A stretch of DNA of 34,316 nt from Folioceros fuciformis (taxonomy: Eukaryota; Anthocerotophyta; Anthocerotopsida; Anthocerotales): contig JBNGIO010003618.1 in NCBI GenBank assembly GCA_049999805.1, positions 1-34,316 on the forward strand, read 5' to 3'. Below the pieces are notes generated by a model. That model was not told the origin of the DNA. It did not search any database and saw only the letters and a program-made list of their open reading frames with translations. Below are positions 21,050 through 32,316 of this stretch, piece after piece. Positions within the stretch are counted from its first letter, which is position 1; each line of letters opens with the position of its first letter. The translations under genes were made by a program, and so were the position numbers.

Positions 21050-22020
21050 GTACCTAAACCCGCCCATTGGCCCTTGTACGTTGGGAAGCGTCAACGCCCG
21101 CACAAACAAGTTTTGAAAGTTTTCCGCCATGGGCCCTCTGGCTGGCTTACCCAATAAAACCGGCTGCTGCTCCGGCACCCGGGGCACTCATCAGCTCTCG
21201 TGGCGAACCCTTCTTCCACTGCTTTTTTCTAAACCTGCTTATCAGTCTTGAAGAGCTCCCACTCCCTCAGAGACAGGGTTCTTCAAAATATCATGCTCCC
21301 ATCCCAACAACTATAAATGAATTACTTGTCTGTCTTGTGCTGCTTTAAAAAAATTATATCACCCAGCCGTACAGCACAAGTTTTCTTTCCTCCCTCCCCC
21401 ATACACTTTGCCCACACGGCCCTCCCGGACTCCGACCCGACACAACATTGCAGTGCGCTGCTGTGTCGGGTAGCGGCCGGTTTGACGTGGCCATTATCCG
21501 CTTCCTGGGTTCTCGCGCGCTCAAAGCGGCAGTGGCCACATTGCCAGCACTCCGTAGCCGCTGGCTTCTTTGCCTCCTTCGCCTTCCGGGCCCGCGGGCT
21601 TCCTGCTTTCTTCTGTGCAGACGTTATCCACATGTTCCGCTCATGGTACCGGAGTACAGTACGTGGTCCGTCCTGCGACTCTCCTCTCCCATAATGTATG
21701 TATGTACATGCCGCCAAATCCCCTCCCTGCTCCGTCGCTCCAGGACACAAGCAGACGGGTACGATGGGCGAAGTGACAACGGGGCCCGGAGAGCCGGAGA
21801 GCCGGAGGGCCGGAGGAAAGTGAACGGAAGCTAACCAAAGACGGACAGGACAGGCCACGGCACGCCATGGCAGTCCGTAGCCGACCACATGCCCCACAAC
21901 AAACACGCTACACAGCGATTATAGACGAACATCGTGTGTAGCCTTCGTTGCGTTGCGGACGTTGCCTCTACCGTCCACCCTCCGCCCTCCCACTCTTCAT
22001 CATCCTCGCCATCTTCAGCA

Positions 22021-23852
22021 TCAGGCGGTGTCAGACTGCGTCCAGCCATAGGTTCGAGTGATGCGAATCTGCGCACAGTAGGCACACGCGACGGACTTAC
22101 ACAACTCACAAACCGGTCCGTCGGGGGCTTGCGGCACCACGTATCATACACACACGAAACGCATCAGCAGGGTTTTTTTACCTGAGCGAAGGCGAAGATG
22201 GCTCGGATCACTCTCGCGTAGTCAGTTCCCACCGACCTTATCGCCATGTCGGCCAAGAACGTGCCCCACAACCTGCGCCCAGCCCGAGGAGCACTGTAAC
22301 AAGGTTAGGGGGGGGTGTAGGGTGGGAAAGGATCAGGTTACAGCGCATGCACGGTGTCCGGCGGAGGCACGCACAGGGGCCCCAGGAGCATCATCGTGCT
22401 GCGCAAGGTGAAATATCTGGCTGTTGCCCCCGCAAGTCCCTGCACCATGGCGGATCAGCACTCAAGGTCTTTGGCACGCGCATGACGCAGAATAGCATCT
22501 ACCAGCTGCATGGCTCCACATCCCTGTCTGTCACCTACTTGTCTTGCAGCGAGCACCGCGACGTGGCCCTCGAGCTTCGCCGCGATGGCTTGCCCTCCCT
22601 TCACATCACCAGCCAACAGTGTTTTTTTTGGGTAGAGCACACCATAGCAAGCAGGCAGGCAGGCAGGCAACACATTCCAAAATCGTGCCATACGGCAATA
22701 CCTTCACCAGCGCATCTTTTGCGAGCCGATACCTCACGGACTCCACCAACACTTTCCCTGAAAGCTCCTTGGACACCTACTACCACGGCACACGGTTTGA
22801 GAAACATGCGAATCAGCGGCAGCAAAGGAATGGCTTCCGCTCATGGCTCAACCAGAAAAGCACTCACCACAGCCTGCAGGGTGGACATGGTCACGGCACT
22901 CCCTCCCTGCACTACACCTTGGTTACTACCAGTCACACCAACCAACCAACCAGACGGTGGGACGGCCACCATCTGCTGCAGATACACCCTTCGTCTCCCA
23001 GAGCACCGACCATAGCGCACAAAAGCGAGCACCAACCTTCAACATCATGGTCAACAGCTCCTCGCCTCCCAGCTTCAAAGCTGTGAAAATGTTGCCATTC
23101 CATCTCCTCGTTTGGAAATCATCGAAGTCGTTTGCATACGAGGATTGATACATCTTCCTCACAAATTGTGACTTTCGCTTTGGCCTGCTTCCAAGAACCG
23201 CTTTGTTCCGTATCAGTCCACACATCCGGTACAAAGGCAGTAGGGCAACGGGAATCCCACACACACGAGACATGGCACCTCGAGTATTCGTTGAGTAAGT
23301 GAAGGAAGATCTCAGCCTCCAAATCCTCAGTCGAAAGCTTCACAGGACAAGGGACTTGCAACTTCTTCCTCACAGAGAGCAACACGTCCCGGTAACGAGG
23401 ACGTCGACCACTGCAGGAGGGAGGTGAACTCAAACTCGTCACCAACTGGAGATGGGCCATTTATTCCCTGACAGTATCTGAAGCCAGCCAGGGGTGGGAG
23501 CCAAGGACCACAAACCTCAGCGTGGCCTTGGCATCTGCTGCTAGAAACAAAAACCGTGACTCCAGCCGTTCAATTACAGCCAGCCGTCCCCCATACTCTG
23601 CTTCCCTCAGAGTATCTCGGATGTCACTACCATCCCACCCATCTCCAGGGGCCACGGACTTCACCAGAGGGCTTAGCAAACTGCAACCAATGAGAAACAC
23701 AATCAAGGACTTCTGCTCCAAAGACAGAACATGCTGCCACACCAGCATGGCACCACTCACTCACCTTGTACCATACAGGATGTTAGAAAGCTCTTGCAGC
23801 TCACTATCGCTGGCCAGCTCCATAACCCCATGCAGCTCGGGGTCAAACGCAG
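22021..23852 (-). CDS. Conserved plant protein of unknown function, probably plastid; nine 3' exons
   Basis: No single long frame exists, but nine exons join in frame at GT-AG sites: 23852-23765, 23680-23516, 23410-23279, 23184-23037, 22776-22702, 22598-22539, 22439-22375, 22272-22182, 22068-22021, giving 289 residues before TGA. It starts with FDPELHGVMELASDSELQEL, followed by LESRFLFLAADAKATL, YRDVLLSVRKKLQVP, LSTEDLEAEIFLHLLNEYS, VSKELSGKVLVESVRYRLA, LRSTMMLLGPLLWGTFLAD, then YARVIRAIFAFAQ and a short last exon IRITRTYGWTQSDTA. I recall a land-plant family with this order of motifs, annotated only as uncharacterised. The LGP-W and YARV-A-AQ ending loosely resembles the bacterial YaaW (UPF0174/DUF3944) C-terminus, which is a weak inference. 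The fourth exon's 5' edge is least certain. The 5' exon is missing from this span (see candidate at 24193-24388). The GLLGPLL stretch could touch a membrane. Confidence 0.75.
22652..22669. repeat. Tetranucleotide array (GCAG)
   Basis: Four to five GCAG/GGCA units lie in the intron between the exons at 22702-22776 and 22539-22598 of the unknown gene. Confidence 0.7.
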
Positions 23853-24192
23853 CTGCAAATAACACAAACCAGCAGGCATGAGCCAACTCCCAGATTCTCC
23901 CCAAATCACAACCACAAAAAAACCACAATTCCACTACCATAAGTCACATGACTGCCGGAGAAACCCCTAAAAGTTCTTCCCCACCTCGAAGGCCTAGGCC
24001 TAGCGGGAGCCCCATACCAGAGAGAATACATCCGTGAACGTGCTCTGCCTTGGCTGCCCCAAAAGTAACACAACATCATACACGACATCGGAACCTAAAG
24101 CAGCAGCCACAAAAGTGTATGCTGCAGCACGTTAGCGAAAGATGCTGCATCCGGACCCCAAACCGCTGCTCCACACGCCACACCGAGTCAAC

Positions 24193-24388
24193 AGTCAGCA
24201 CATCTCACCACGGAATGGCCTCCCTGCTGCGAGCTCCCCACAAATGCACGATTCCCAAATGCGCTGGGAGAATTCCACACCCGACGTTGCCCCACCACAG
24301 GCCCGGTATCCATGGACGCCCGACTCCCCTCCCCCCACACCAGCCGCGAGCAGGATGCCACCGGGTGGTGCGGCCCAGCAGTCACCAT
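24193..24388 (-). other. Candidate first exon (transit peptide) of the unknown gene
   Basis: An ATG at 24388 opens a frame of 65 codons, rich in Ser, Arg, Val and Gly, that ends near HSVVRCAD, the style of a plastid transit peptide and cleavage region. Splicing at the GT at 24192 (or at 24201) gives the phase-1 end needed by the exon at 23852 and would produce RCADS-AFDPEL. Neither donor is a good consensus, and the better donor nearby (GTGAGA) gives the wrong phase. The intron would be about 340 bp, long for this window. Another small exon may be missing. If right, this gene and CYP98A share a divergent promoter of about 460 bp. Confidence 0.35.
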
Positions 24389-24679
24389 GATCGTAAGATC
24401 AGACCCAAGTCCCAGCAACCTCTCTTCTCACTCAGTCATCCACCAATCCGGATGCCCGATGCTCCCATCGGCAGCACCGCCATGGACAACACAAATGCGG
24501 GACGCTGGCGTCATTAACGCTAAAACTAACCTTACTTACGTACCTGTAGCTAGGTGGTGGTAACTATTTGACTAGTCTGGGTTTCCTTGGCTCAAACACG
24601 GACTCCCTCTTCACTGTCGACTCGGTATGCACAGCACATCATTTTACATACACCACACATGATGGAACACGTCGGCCGC

Positions 24680-24737
24680 CAATAATTTCGCGCTGCGGGT
24701 CGTGAAAACAATAATTTCGCGTATCGGTCGTGATTCC
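24680..24737. repeat. Two tandem copies of a ~29-bp element upstream of CYP98A
   Basis: Copies at 24680-24708 and 24709-24737 share CAATAATTTCGCG at one end and GGTCGTGA at the other, with a variable four to five bases between. They lie 110-170 bp before the CYP98A ATG, in its promoter or leader. The first copy contains TTTCGCGC, which fits the E2F-site consensus TTTSSCGC. The duplicated blocks suggest a paired regulatory site, but this is inference. Confidence 0.7.
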
Positions 24738-24848
24738 TGCAGAGGGACAGGACGGCACGGGTCTGCAGACTGGAGAAGGATTTCGATTTGTTGGCCCGGA
24801 GGAGGGGGAGCCAGGAACAAAGGGAGGAAGGAAGGCCTGGTAGAGGAG

Positions 24849-26445
24849 ATGGTGGGTGTGGTGGTGCAGGCGGTGCTGGCTCTGATCGCCGTGGCTGTGG
24901 CGGCCGGGTTTGTGTTGTACAGGGCGAAATGGTCTCGCTACAAGCTTCCCCCGGGTCCGAAGCCGAGGCTCTTTGTGGGGAACCTGCTGGATGTGACCTC
25001 GGTGCGATTCAAGTGTTTCGAGCAATGGGCGAAGGTGTACGGGCCGGTGATGTCGGTGTGGATGGGAGCAACTCTGAACGTGGTGGTGTCGTCGGCGGAG
25101 GGCGCCAAGGAGGTGTTGAAGGATAAGGACCAGATGCTGGCGGCCCGAGCGCGGTCGCGGGCTGCGGCCAAGTTCAGTCGGGACGGGCAGGACCTCATCT
25201 GGGCCGACTTCGGCCCGCATTACGTGAAGGTGCGGAAGGTGTGCAACCTGGAGCTGTTCACACCCAAGCGGCTGGAAGCCTTGCGACCTATCCGGCAGGA
25301 TGAGGTGTCGGCCATGGTGCACAAGATTCACCGAGACGCAGCCAAGGGCCCTATCAACCCCAAGACGTACCTCTCGGCGGTGGCCTTCAACAACATTACG
25401 CGCCTCGCGTTCGGGAAGCGGTTCGTGGACGACGAGGGGAAGGTTGATAGTCAGGGGGTGGAATTCAAGGAGGTTATCGGGCAGGGGATGAAGCTCGGCG
25501 CTTCGTTGAAGATCTCGGAGCACATCCCGTCCATCCGGTGGATGTTCCCGCTGCAAAATGAGGAGTTCGCGAAGCACGGGGCTAGGCGGGACGCGCTCAC
25601 CAGGGCCATCATGAAGGAGCACGCCGGCCTCCGGGAGACCCAGGGGCCGCAGTCTCATTTCGTGGACGCGCTCCTGGGGCTGCAGAAGCAGTACGACCTC
25701 TCCGAGACCACCATCATCGGGCTTCTCTGGGTAGGTGGAGAGACTGAGCAGCTTGTTCGTTTGGGCCTGTTTTCATGTGTGTGAGCTGATCTGGGTTGTG
25801 GGCTGGCAGGACATGGTGACGGCGGGGATGGACACGGTGGCCATCACGGTGGAGTGGGCCCTGGCGGAGCTGATCAGGAATCCTGAGGTGCAGAGGAAGG
25901 CGCAGAAGGAGCTGGACGCGGTGGTTGGGAAGGACACTGTGCTCACGGAGGCTCACTTCTCCAAGTTGCCCTACCTCACGGCCCTGACCAAAGAAGCCCT
26001 GCGGCTGCACCCGCCCACCCCGCTCATGCTGCCCCACAAGTGTACCGAGGACGTGAAGATTCAAGGCTACGACATCCCGAAGGGCACCGTTGTGCACTGC
26101 AACATCTATGTCATTGCCAGGGACCCTGCCGTGTGGAAGGAGCCCCTGGCATTCAGGCCTGAGAGGTTCCTGGAGCAGGATGTCGACATCAAGGGTCATG
26201 ACTTCAGGTTACTTCCTTTCGGGGCAGGCAGGAGGGTGTGTCCAGGTGCTCAACTCGGTCTCAACATGGTTGAGCTCATGATCGGCCGCCTACTGCACCA
26301 GTTCTCTTGGTCCACGCCCCAGGGAGTCAGGGCAGAGGATATCAGCTTGGAGGAACGATCCGGGATCGTCACCTACATGGCTAAATCTTTAGAAGCAGTA
26401 GCTGCTCCCCGCCTGCCGCAAGCCTTGTATGCCAAAACCGTCTGA
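24849..26445 (+). CDS. CYP98A: CYP98A-type cytochrome P450, p-coumaroyl ester 3'-hydroxylase, two exons, 505 aa
   Basis: CYP98A enzymes hydroxylate the 3-position of p-coumaroyl esters (shikimate in vascular plants, threonate in a moss), feeding caffeoyl units into lignin, cuticle or soluble phenolics at the ER. Exons are 24849-25730 and 25810-26445, with a 79-bp phase-0 intron after IIGLLW. An N-terminal membrane anchor (about residues 1-22) is followed by the hinge [39 protein letters not shown] and [14 protein letters not shown] match Arabidopsis CYP98A3 almost residue for residue as recalled. The I-helix AGMDT is at 299-303, the ExxR pair is E356/R359, PERF is at 411-414, and the heme loop [10 protein letters not shown] at 431-440 has ligand Cys438. 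Length is close to CYP98A3 (508). The ATG at 24849 is the first of the frame. All catalytic motifs are intact. The acyl acceptor cannot be deduced. Confidence 0.96.
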
Positions 26446-26972
26446 ACGCTTATCATTCTTTGGTGACGCTTACCTGGCTCAATACCCAGCTCTATGGATA
26501 GGATAGGAGAGCCCTGCCCTTCTCCTGACAACAGGAAGACGGCATACTTCGTTTCACGATTTGGTTCGAATTTCGGAGATGGACCGCAGATCTGAGGTCA
26601 AGTTTTTGGAGACGAAAATTTCAATAACGTGTTTAAATAACTTTGATTGAGAAAAGGAGCTAATCCGTACTATTCAAGAATTTCCAGAGCCTGGATTCCT
26701 GAAGAAAGTAAGACCCCTTCAATTTATGTTTTTCTCTCGGTCGCCCTGTGGCTACTGCAGGTTGCTTACGGCGTGAAACTTCTTGATCGACGAACTAAGA
26801 TCCAGTAAACCATTCCATGTGGGCATCACTTTCTTTGTTCGTTCCGTGAAGTGGGAGATGCACTGCCGCCGAACAGTTTATCTTTGCCATTTTGTCAGCA
26901 TAAACAACCCATCAGAACGGTAACCACTACGCGTACCTACGTATCCTAAACAATAGCGTCGGAAACCGAAGA
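26446..26972. other. Convergent 3' spacer between CYP98A and PRP17
   Basis: CYP98A and PRP17 end toward each other over 527 bp, so this is mostly two 3' UTRs. An AT-rich stretch around 26605-26645 is the likeliest CYP98A processing region. No gene is seen. Confidence 0.5.
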
Positions 26973-28802
26973 TTAATCCCAAAACTTGATTTGACCGTCC
27001 CACCCACAAGTGGCCACCTTGCTCTGCTCCAGTGGGTGCCACTCAGCTCCGATGCATACACCTTCGTGGCACTTGAGAGTCCGAAACACCTTGCAAGTCT
27101 TCCAGTCCCAAAACCAGCACCTACCCTCACCATCGCCTGACATTATGAACCTACCGTCAGGCGAGAAATTCACCTGACATGCAAACCCTGCCACAATGTG
27201 CCCAGCAAACCTCTTCTTCTTGTTCAGCCGGAACCGCTCCCTTGTGCTGTAAATCAGAATTTGGTTGTCCAGGCTCTGAGCCGCAAACCAGTTTGTATTT
27301 GGATGGACGGTGATGGACGGCATGGAGTGCATGTGAGGCTCGCTGATGTACTTGATCACCACCGGAATCCCAAACTCCCACACCCTTAAAGACTTGTCGT
27401 CGCTGGATGTCACAAATCTCCTGTTGTCGTCCACAAACGTGATGGTGTTCACAGCCCCCAGATGCTGGTCATACTCCTGAGTGATTTCCCCAGAGGTCAT
27501 GTCCCACTGCACTATCTTCTTGTCACTCATGCCTGCTAGCAGCACGTTCTGCTTATCACTGTCAGGATTAAATTTGACTACATACGGTATCTTCCCTGTG
27601 GTGAAGGATGATATCACCTTTCCTGTCTCCGTATCCCACAGCTTGATCTTCCTATCGTAGCTAGCACTAAGAAACCTGGTACCATCATTGTTGAACGATA
27701 TGTCCCTGACAGCCTTAGAATGTCCCATGTACGTCCTCATGCACTTGCCACTCCCGTGAACATCCCAGATCTTTATCTTGGTATCCATACTGCCTGAAAG
27801 AAGCAGATGGCCAGACTTAGGGAAGAAGCGTATGGCCGCCACCCCTTTCGTGTGACCGCTCCACGTATGGATCCAGCGCTTTGGAATGTAACAGTGGTCG
27901 TTAGTCGCCTTCACATCTTTAGGAGCCTCTATCCATGACCTTCCTTGATAGTCTCGCTCCTCCTTCCCGTGGAAAGTACTCTTATCCTCCATCTCCACCT
28001 TCTCGACTCGGTCCTTCTCAGTCTTCTTCAGCTCGTGCTTTTCCGCATATATCTTCTGCTCCTCCGTCAGCTCCCCTTGCAAACCCTCCTTCTTTCCCGA
28101 CCAGGGGCTCTTACTGTTCTTGAGCAGCCACTCTTCCGTTGCGGGGTTAAACTTATCAGGCTCCTCTCCATCCTTCCCCTCTTCTCCTGCCTGCGCCTCC
28201 CCCTCCGCTTCCCCACCAAGCTCCTTATCCTTCTTCATCCTCCTCTCCGCCTTCCTCTTCCTCTGCTCCTTCTGCCTAACACTGTACACAGTAGCCCCGT
28301 CGTTCTTGGCGCTGGCATCCACGTCCCCCACTAAATTCAACCCTACCAACCCCGCCGGGTCCGCCGCATACCCGTAGGAGTGAAATGTATTGTACTGCTC
28401 ATCAAACATGAAGGGTGCGATGGCGGCATCCTCCACATACCCCAGCTTGTGATTTCGCATCCCCTGCGCCATCCCATCCTTGGCGAAGGGATGCGCAGGC
28501 CCCGCAATCGGCGCCCACAGCTGGTCATAGGTAGGGTTAAAGTTCACCTTATGCTGCGCTGGGTCGACAGGCCGCCTCCAATCGGTGGGCTGACTCCCTT
28601 TGGGATTGTACAGGACCAGAGAGTCGGTCACTGTCGGAGCACAAGACTTGAGAGGGGCCATGACCCGCACGGGAGAATCCGGCGACCCAGGGGGGTCCAA
28701 GTCCATGCTGCGTCCTGAACTGGTGGCTTCATCCTGCTCCTGCTCCGCAACTGCTCTGCCATCATCCTGGCTCTCGTCCGAATAGTTTACCAGCAAATCC
28801 AT
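26973..28802 (-). CDS. PRP17: PRP17/CDC40 pre-mRNA splicing factor, WD40 protein, 609 aa, intronless
   Basis: PRP17/CDC40 joins the spliceosome for the second catalytic step and helps position the 3' splice site, acting in the nucleus. The start [11 protein letters not shown] at 28802 is the first ATG in the frame and agrees with the plant family start (MDLL). Residues up to about 310 form the extended N-terminal part with [20 protein letters not shown], a Lys/Glu-rich helix region and [15 protein letters not shown] leading into the propeller. WD40 repeats fill the rest, including [43 protein letters not shown] and the terminal [11 protein letters not shown] ending the protein. Human CDC40 has 579 residues and Arabidopsis about 573; the extra length is in the charged linker. 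No intron interrupts 1830 nt, unlike the neighbouring XPD and prenyl synthase genes. All blades look intact, so it is not an obvious dead retrocopy. Confidence 0.95.
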   Translation of the reverse strand: MDLLVNYSDESQDDGRAVAEQEQDEATSSGRSMDLDPPGSPDSPVRVMAPLKSCAPTVTDSLVLYNPKGSQPTDWRRPVDPAQHKVNFNPTYDQLWAPIAGPAHPFAKDGMAQGMRNHKLGYVEDAAIAPFMFDEQYNTFHSYGYAADPAGLVGLNLVGDVDASAKNDGATVYSVRQKEQRKRKAERRMKKDKELGGEAEGEAQAGEEGKDGEEPDKFNPATEEWLLKNSKSPWSGKKEGLQGELTEEQKIYAEKHELKKTEKDRVEKVEMEDKSTFHGKEERDYQGRSWIEAPKDVKATNDHCYIPKRWIHTWSGHTKGVAAIRFFPKSGHLLLSGSMDTKIKIWDVHGSGKCMRTYMGHSKAVRDISFNNDGTRFLSASYDRKIKLWDTETGKVISSFTTGKIPYVVKFNPDSDKQNVLLAGMSDKKIVQWDMTSGEITQEYDQHLGAVNTITFVDDNRRFVTSSDDKSLRVWEFGIPVVIKYISEPHMHSMPSITVHPNTNWFAAQSLDNQILIYSTRERFRLNKKKRFAGHIVAGFACQVNFSPDGRFIMSGDGEGRCWFWDWKTCKVFRTLKCHEGVCIGAEWHPLEQSKVATCGWDGQIKFWD

Positions 28803-29200
28803 GGCCTCTCCAATTCCCGCCTTCCGTCTCGGCGCCTCAGCCAGCACGCGCCGCTACTGTATCTCGGTTCATCTGTGCTACGCCTTCGTTGCCTGACATT
28901 CCCGGGTCCCCCATCTTGAAAGAGGACACCAGTTCTCCCGCGTTGCCAACGCTTTGACCTTGCAAGCCCTAGAACAGAGCTACATACGTATGGACAAGTA
29001 TGGAAACTCACCGATCACTGGTTCCCAGCTTCCGCTTCCCTGCTTGCTTCTTTGTTCAACTCTTTCGGATTCAAGGCGGTTTCTGATTAGTCCGAGTGAA
29101 ATCTGTCCCGTAATTACCCAGCCGCACAGGGATGGGAGAACACACCGCCAGCCCTGGGCAAATAATTTAGAGGGGATGAGGAGACTTTCTTAAAAACATC
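28803..29200. other. PRP17 5' flank
   Basis: This should contain the 5' leader and promoter of PRP17. It is GC-moderate, with no TATA element I would assign and no recognisable frame. Confidence 0.45.
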
Positions 29201-32200
29201 CATGAGGAAAACCTACCCCAGAAAGCGTGGAGGAACGATCAAATTGACTGCACCATGTCAGGCCACTAATGCTGTAAGATCAAATTTAATTAGTATTCGA
29301 ATTACTAATCCTTTTTAATTAAGATAGACACTCGCTTTCAACATAAGACTACAATATAAGACAAAGGGAGACAACTTTGTTCTTCTTATTTACTAAGCCT
29401 TAGCACAAACCTTAAGAAACTTGGAGAATGCCTTACCTATGGCCGTATAGGACTTAATAGCAAATACACCCATGCACGTCGAGACTACCTTCTAAGGTAT
29501 CCCAACTTGCATGAGGTGAACTTGTAGGCCTTAGCCGATGTCACCCCTTTGCCGCTAAACCCAAAGGGTTGAGGATAACGTGCTTGTAAACAAAGTCTCA
29601 TGTAGGGTCCATTACCACCACATCAACCACCAAAATCGTGGTGCCCCAAAATTATGAAAAGGTCATCCCAAAGTGAAACTTTACCAAGCAAAGGTTAAGA
29701 GCTCTGCCTATAGAGCAAGAAGCCACCTTCATCGGCCAAAGAAAAAAAGATTATCCCACACCGTATTATGTGTATCAAAACAGTACCCTCCTATATCATA
29801 GGAAGCTAGATGCGTGCCTAACATACCAAGGGGTGCTCTATAGCTACATGATAGAGAGCAAGCTTGAGCACGGGTCAAACCAAGGCGAAAACCTATCACA
29901 ATGGAGAAAGTTATAATGCAATTTGGAAAACCTCCAAACCTAGATGTATGGTCGTGCCCAAAACTAAGAGCCCACACCAATGGAACCAATGAAGGTTGGG
30001 GAAGGGAGGTTGGCCAAACCCCATGGTTTTCTCATAGTACTTGCCGTTTCTTCTTCTTTTTTCTTTCTCGTGTGTTGTTTCAAAGTTCTCCAATATGCCA
30101 AACAATAAGTAGTTAGGATTTCGGACCACTCACGCCATGCCAAACTTTTCTTTGGAGCAAGCGATCTAGTGCAACTTTGGAAATTTCGATGAAGGCAACA
30201 AAGAATGAACCATCGGATTAGTAGTTTGAGTGCTCCAAGATGCTATCCTAACTCTATTGTATAAGAACAACCGTTGAGGGAGTGTAACTACCAAGAAGGA
30301 GATGAAGCATAACCCGTAAAAGTAGCATAGACTCTACTCTTAGACAAACCACCTAGCAAAAGCATGATAGACCTTTGCTAGGATACGTCTTACGCATGCA
30401 TACTTTCGAATTGGCAGCATGAACCACTATTGCAATGTCCAAGCGCGTGGCTATACAAATTTCACTCCTTGGCTCAAGGGCACAAAGAACTTGATAGAAC
30501 CATGGAATTTGGAATCTTTCACACTCGAAAGAACATTAAGACATTTGTAACAGTCCAAGAGTTTGCACACAACTTGCTAGCCTACATAGAGGGGAAGATG
30601 CGATCCAATCACATGCCGAAGAACCCTATGCTTTGGACAATCCAATTGAGTGGCTAATGCATGACATTAAGCACTCACGGGTAATGTTAGTTGCCAAATT
30701 GATTGACCACTAGCAAATGGTCTAGAAAACGAACAATGGTCTAGAAAACGAACCATATGGCCGACAAGGTACTCTTATTACTTTATAGGATGGTATAGGG
30801 GCACCTTGTTAACTGGAGCAAGATAGTTGCTCATGGGATACAATGCAAGGTGAAGCACCTCCAATAACAGAAACCCCCACCTTTGGGGCTTACTTTGTTT
30901 TTATACCACATTTGAGGGTACTTCAATGCCCTTGTGAAGGCAGAGCGACTCATTGCAGCCAATGTTAGCATGACGGCGGGCCCTCCCACCTAATAGGTTA
31001 GGCCTTGGTACCAGAATAAATGCAAGTCACCTCCCCAATTAAGTAGCCAATGCAACTACCTATCAACCAATGAAGCTACGACAAGAATTGCCACTCCAAA
31101 ACCACAAGCCAGTCCGCCCTCAACCAACTCATAACACCAACAATATATGGTCAAGCTTTCCTGACACTCTGTTCCCTTCACAAATTGAGAAACGAAAGAT
31201 TGAGGGAGAGCAAGAAAAGAAACTTGCAGCTTGTATAAAGTTAAAATTACCCAGAGGTGGGGTTGTCAATCCCACAGTTTGCACCCACATCACTTTACGA
31301 TCATTGTAGAGCACTCCAGAGATCCATCCCCATGAGTCTAGCTTCACCTTGAAAAAGGTCTTCTCAAATCTATACCATCACACTTCATTCTTCTTACATC
31401 TTTAGCCAGTAGTGTAACTTTAAAAATTTGCTACAATCCCATTAGGATACTACAGTAGCGGGTGTTTCCTACCCACTACTCTTTCTTAGCTACCTTATTG
31501 GAAACAACTCCCACAAATGGCTTAGTAGCTTAGAAAGTCAAGCTTATGACCAAAAAACTAGTTTTTCCTTTTGTTAGCTTGTTTGTGTTTGCACTTGTGG
31601 GCAGGATGTTGTGTAAACAATATTGATTGCTTTTCACATTTCAATTTACTGAATTATTTTTTACCGTCATTTGCAATCTTTTTTAATTATTATTCTAGTT
31701 TACTTTTTACTTCTTACAAAAGTGAATAAAGCTACTTTGGCAAGTTAGAATTACCTTCTTTTATATGCAACTTTGGATGTGTAAGAGGGTATAGGGTGCT
31801 TTGAGCCTACGACAAATGCTCACTTGGCCCATATGCCTAATGTTGCCCTTGATTTATGCGTGAGACTATGCTAGGAGATCTTGGCGTGTCAGTCTAGCAC
31901 AACTATGTATTGTGTATCTAGTGGTGGCGTTTTGCTCTCTTAGTGTAAGGTGGTGCGCTTCCGGTGATCACAGTTAATAGCAACAATGTTGAGGCATCCT
32001 ACATTTGACCTCCCGCTAATGCTTCCGACATGAGTATTGTGCCCTCCCCTCGCCATCTTGCATCCCCATTGCTAATCACTACCCACTAAGTGATTAATGG
32101 TCTTGTTGAGATTATTGTCTTGTGCATCTACTTGTTTCATGGGTGACCGCCTTGATGCTGTTCAACCCATGATGTTGTTGTCGGAAAACAAGGCATTGGC

Positions 32201-32316
32201 ACCTATCCTTGCAGTGCAGCTACTAGATAACAAAGCTACTATGTGAAGAGAACACAAATCTGTCTACTCCTAGGATATGATTATTTTTTTCTTTTGTTGG
32301 TGTTTACTAATTGCTG
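29201..32316. other. AT-rich gene-free block, probable decayed repetitive DNA
   Basis: About 3.1 kb of AT-rich sequence with only short unrecognised frames on both strands. It adjoins the LINE-type remnant on its right and could include that element's 3' part, but I cannot see endonuclease or reverse-transcriptase motifs. A 19-bp tandem duplication (30716-30753) and an imperfect hairpin (AGTAGCGGGT ... ACCCACTACT near 31455-31483) are the only structures noted. Confidence 0.45.
30716..30753. repeat. Two tandem copies of a 19-bp unit
   Basis: The unit AATGGTCTAGAAAACGAAC occurs twice in perfect tandem (30716-30734 and 30735-30753). Identity of the copies suggests a recent duplication within otherwise featureless AT-rich DNA. 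Confidence 0.9.

Larger units (their letters stand above)
19626..22020. other. RUP upstream region and 3' flank of the unknown gene; repeat-rich, no gene seen
   Basis: This 2.4-kb stretch should hold the RUP promoter and leader and the 3' UTR of the gene ending at 22021. It is unusually dense in simple repeats, including (AAG)7 at 20130-20150, (GCA)5 near 20449-20464, a GAGCCGGA array near 21788-21816 and several pentanucleotide arrays listed separately. ACGT-core elements lie at 20522-20529 (CCACGTAC), 20923-20929 (CCACGTC) and 21484-21491 (GACGTGGC). The 209-codon plus-strand frame at 20293-20922 is produced by the repeats and is not taken as a gene. Confidence 0.5.

Noticed and set aside
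24639-25658. 339-codon minus-strand frame opposite CYP98A
   Set aside because: It is the GC-rich antisense shadow of the first CYP98A exon; it has no family similarity and is rich in His, Pro and Arg as such shadows are.
26563-26574. GGTTCGAATTTC resembling a tRNA T-loop
   Set aside because: No matching acceptor stem, D-arm or anticodon arm can be built around it.
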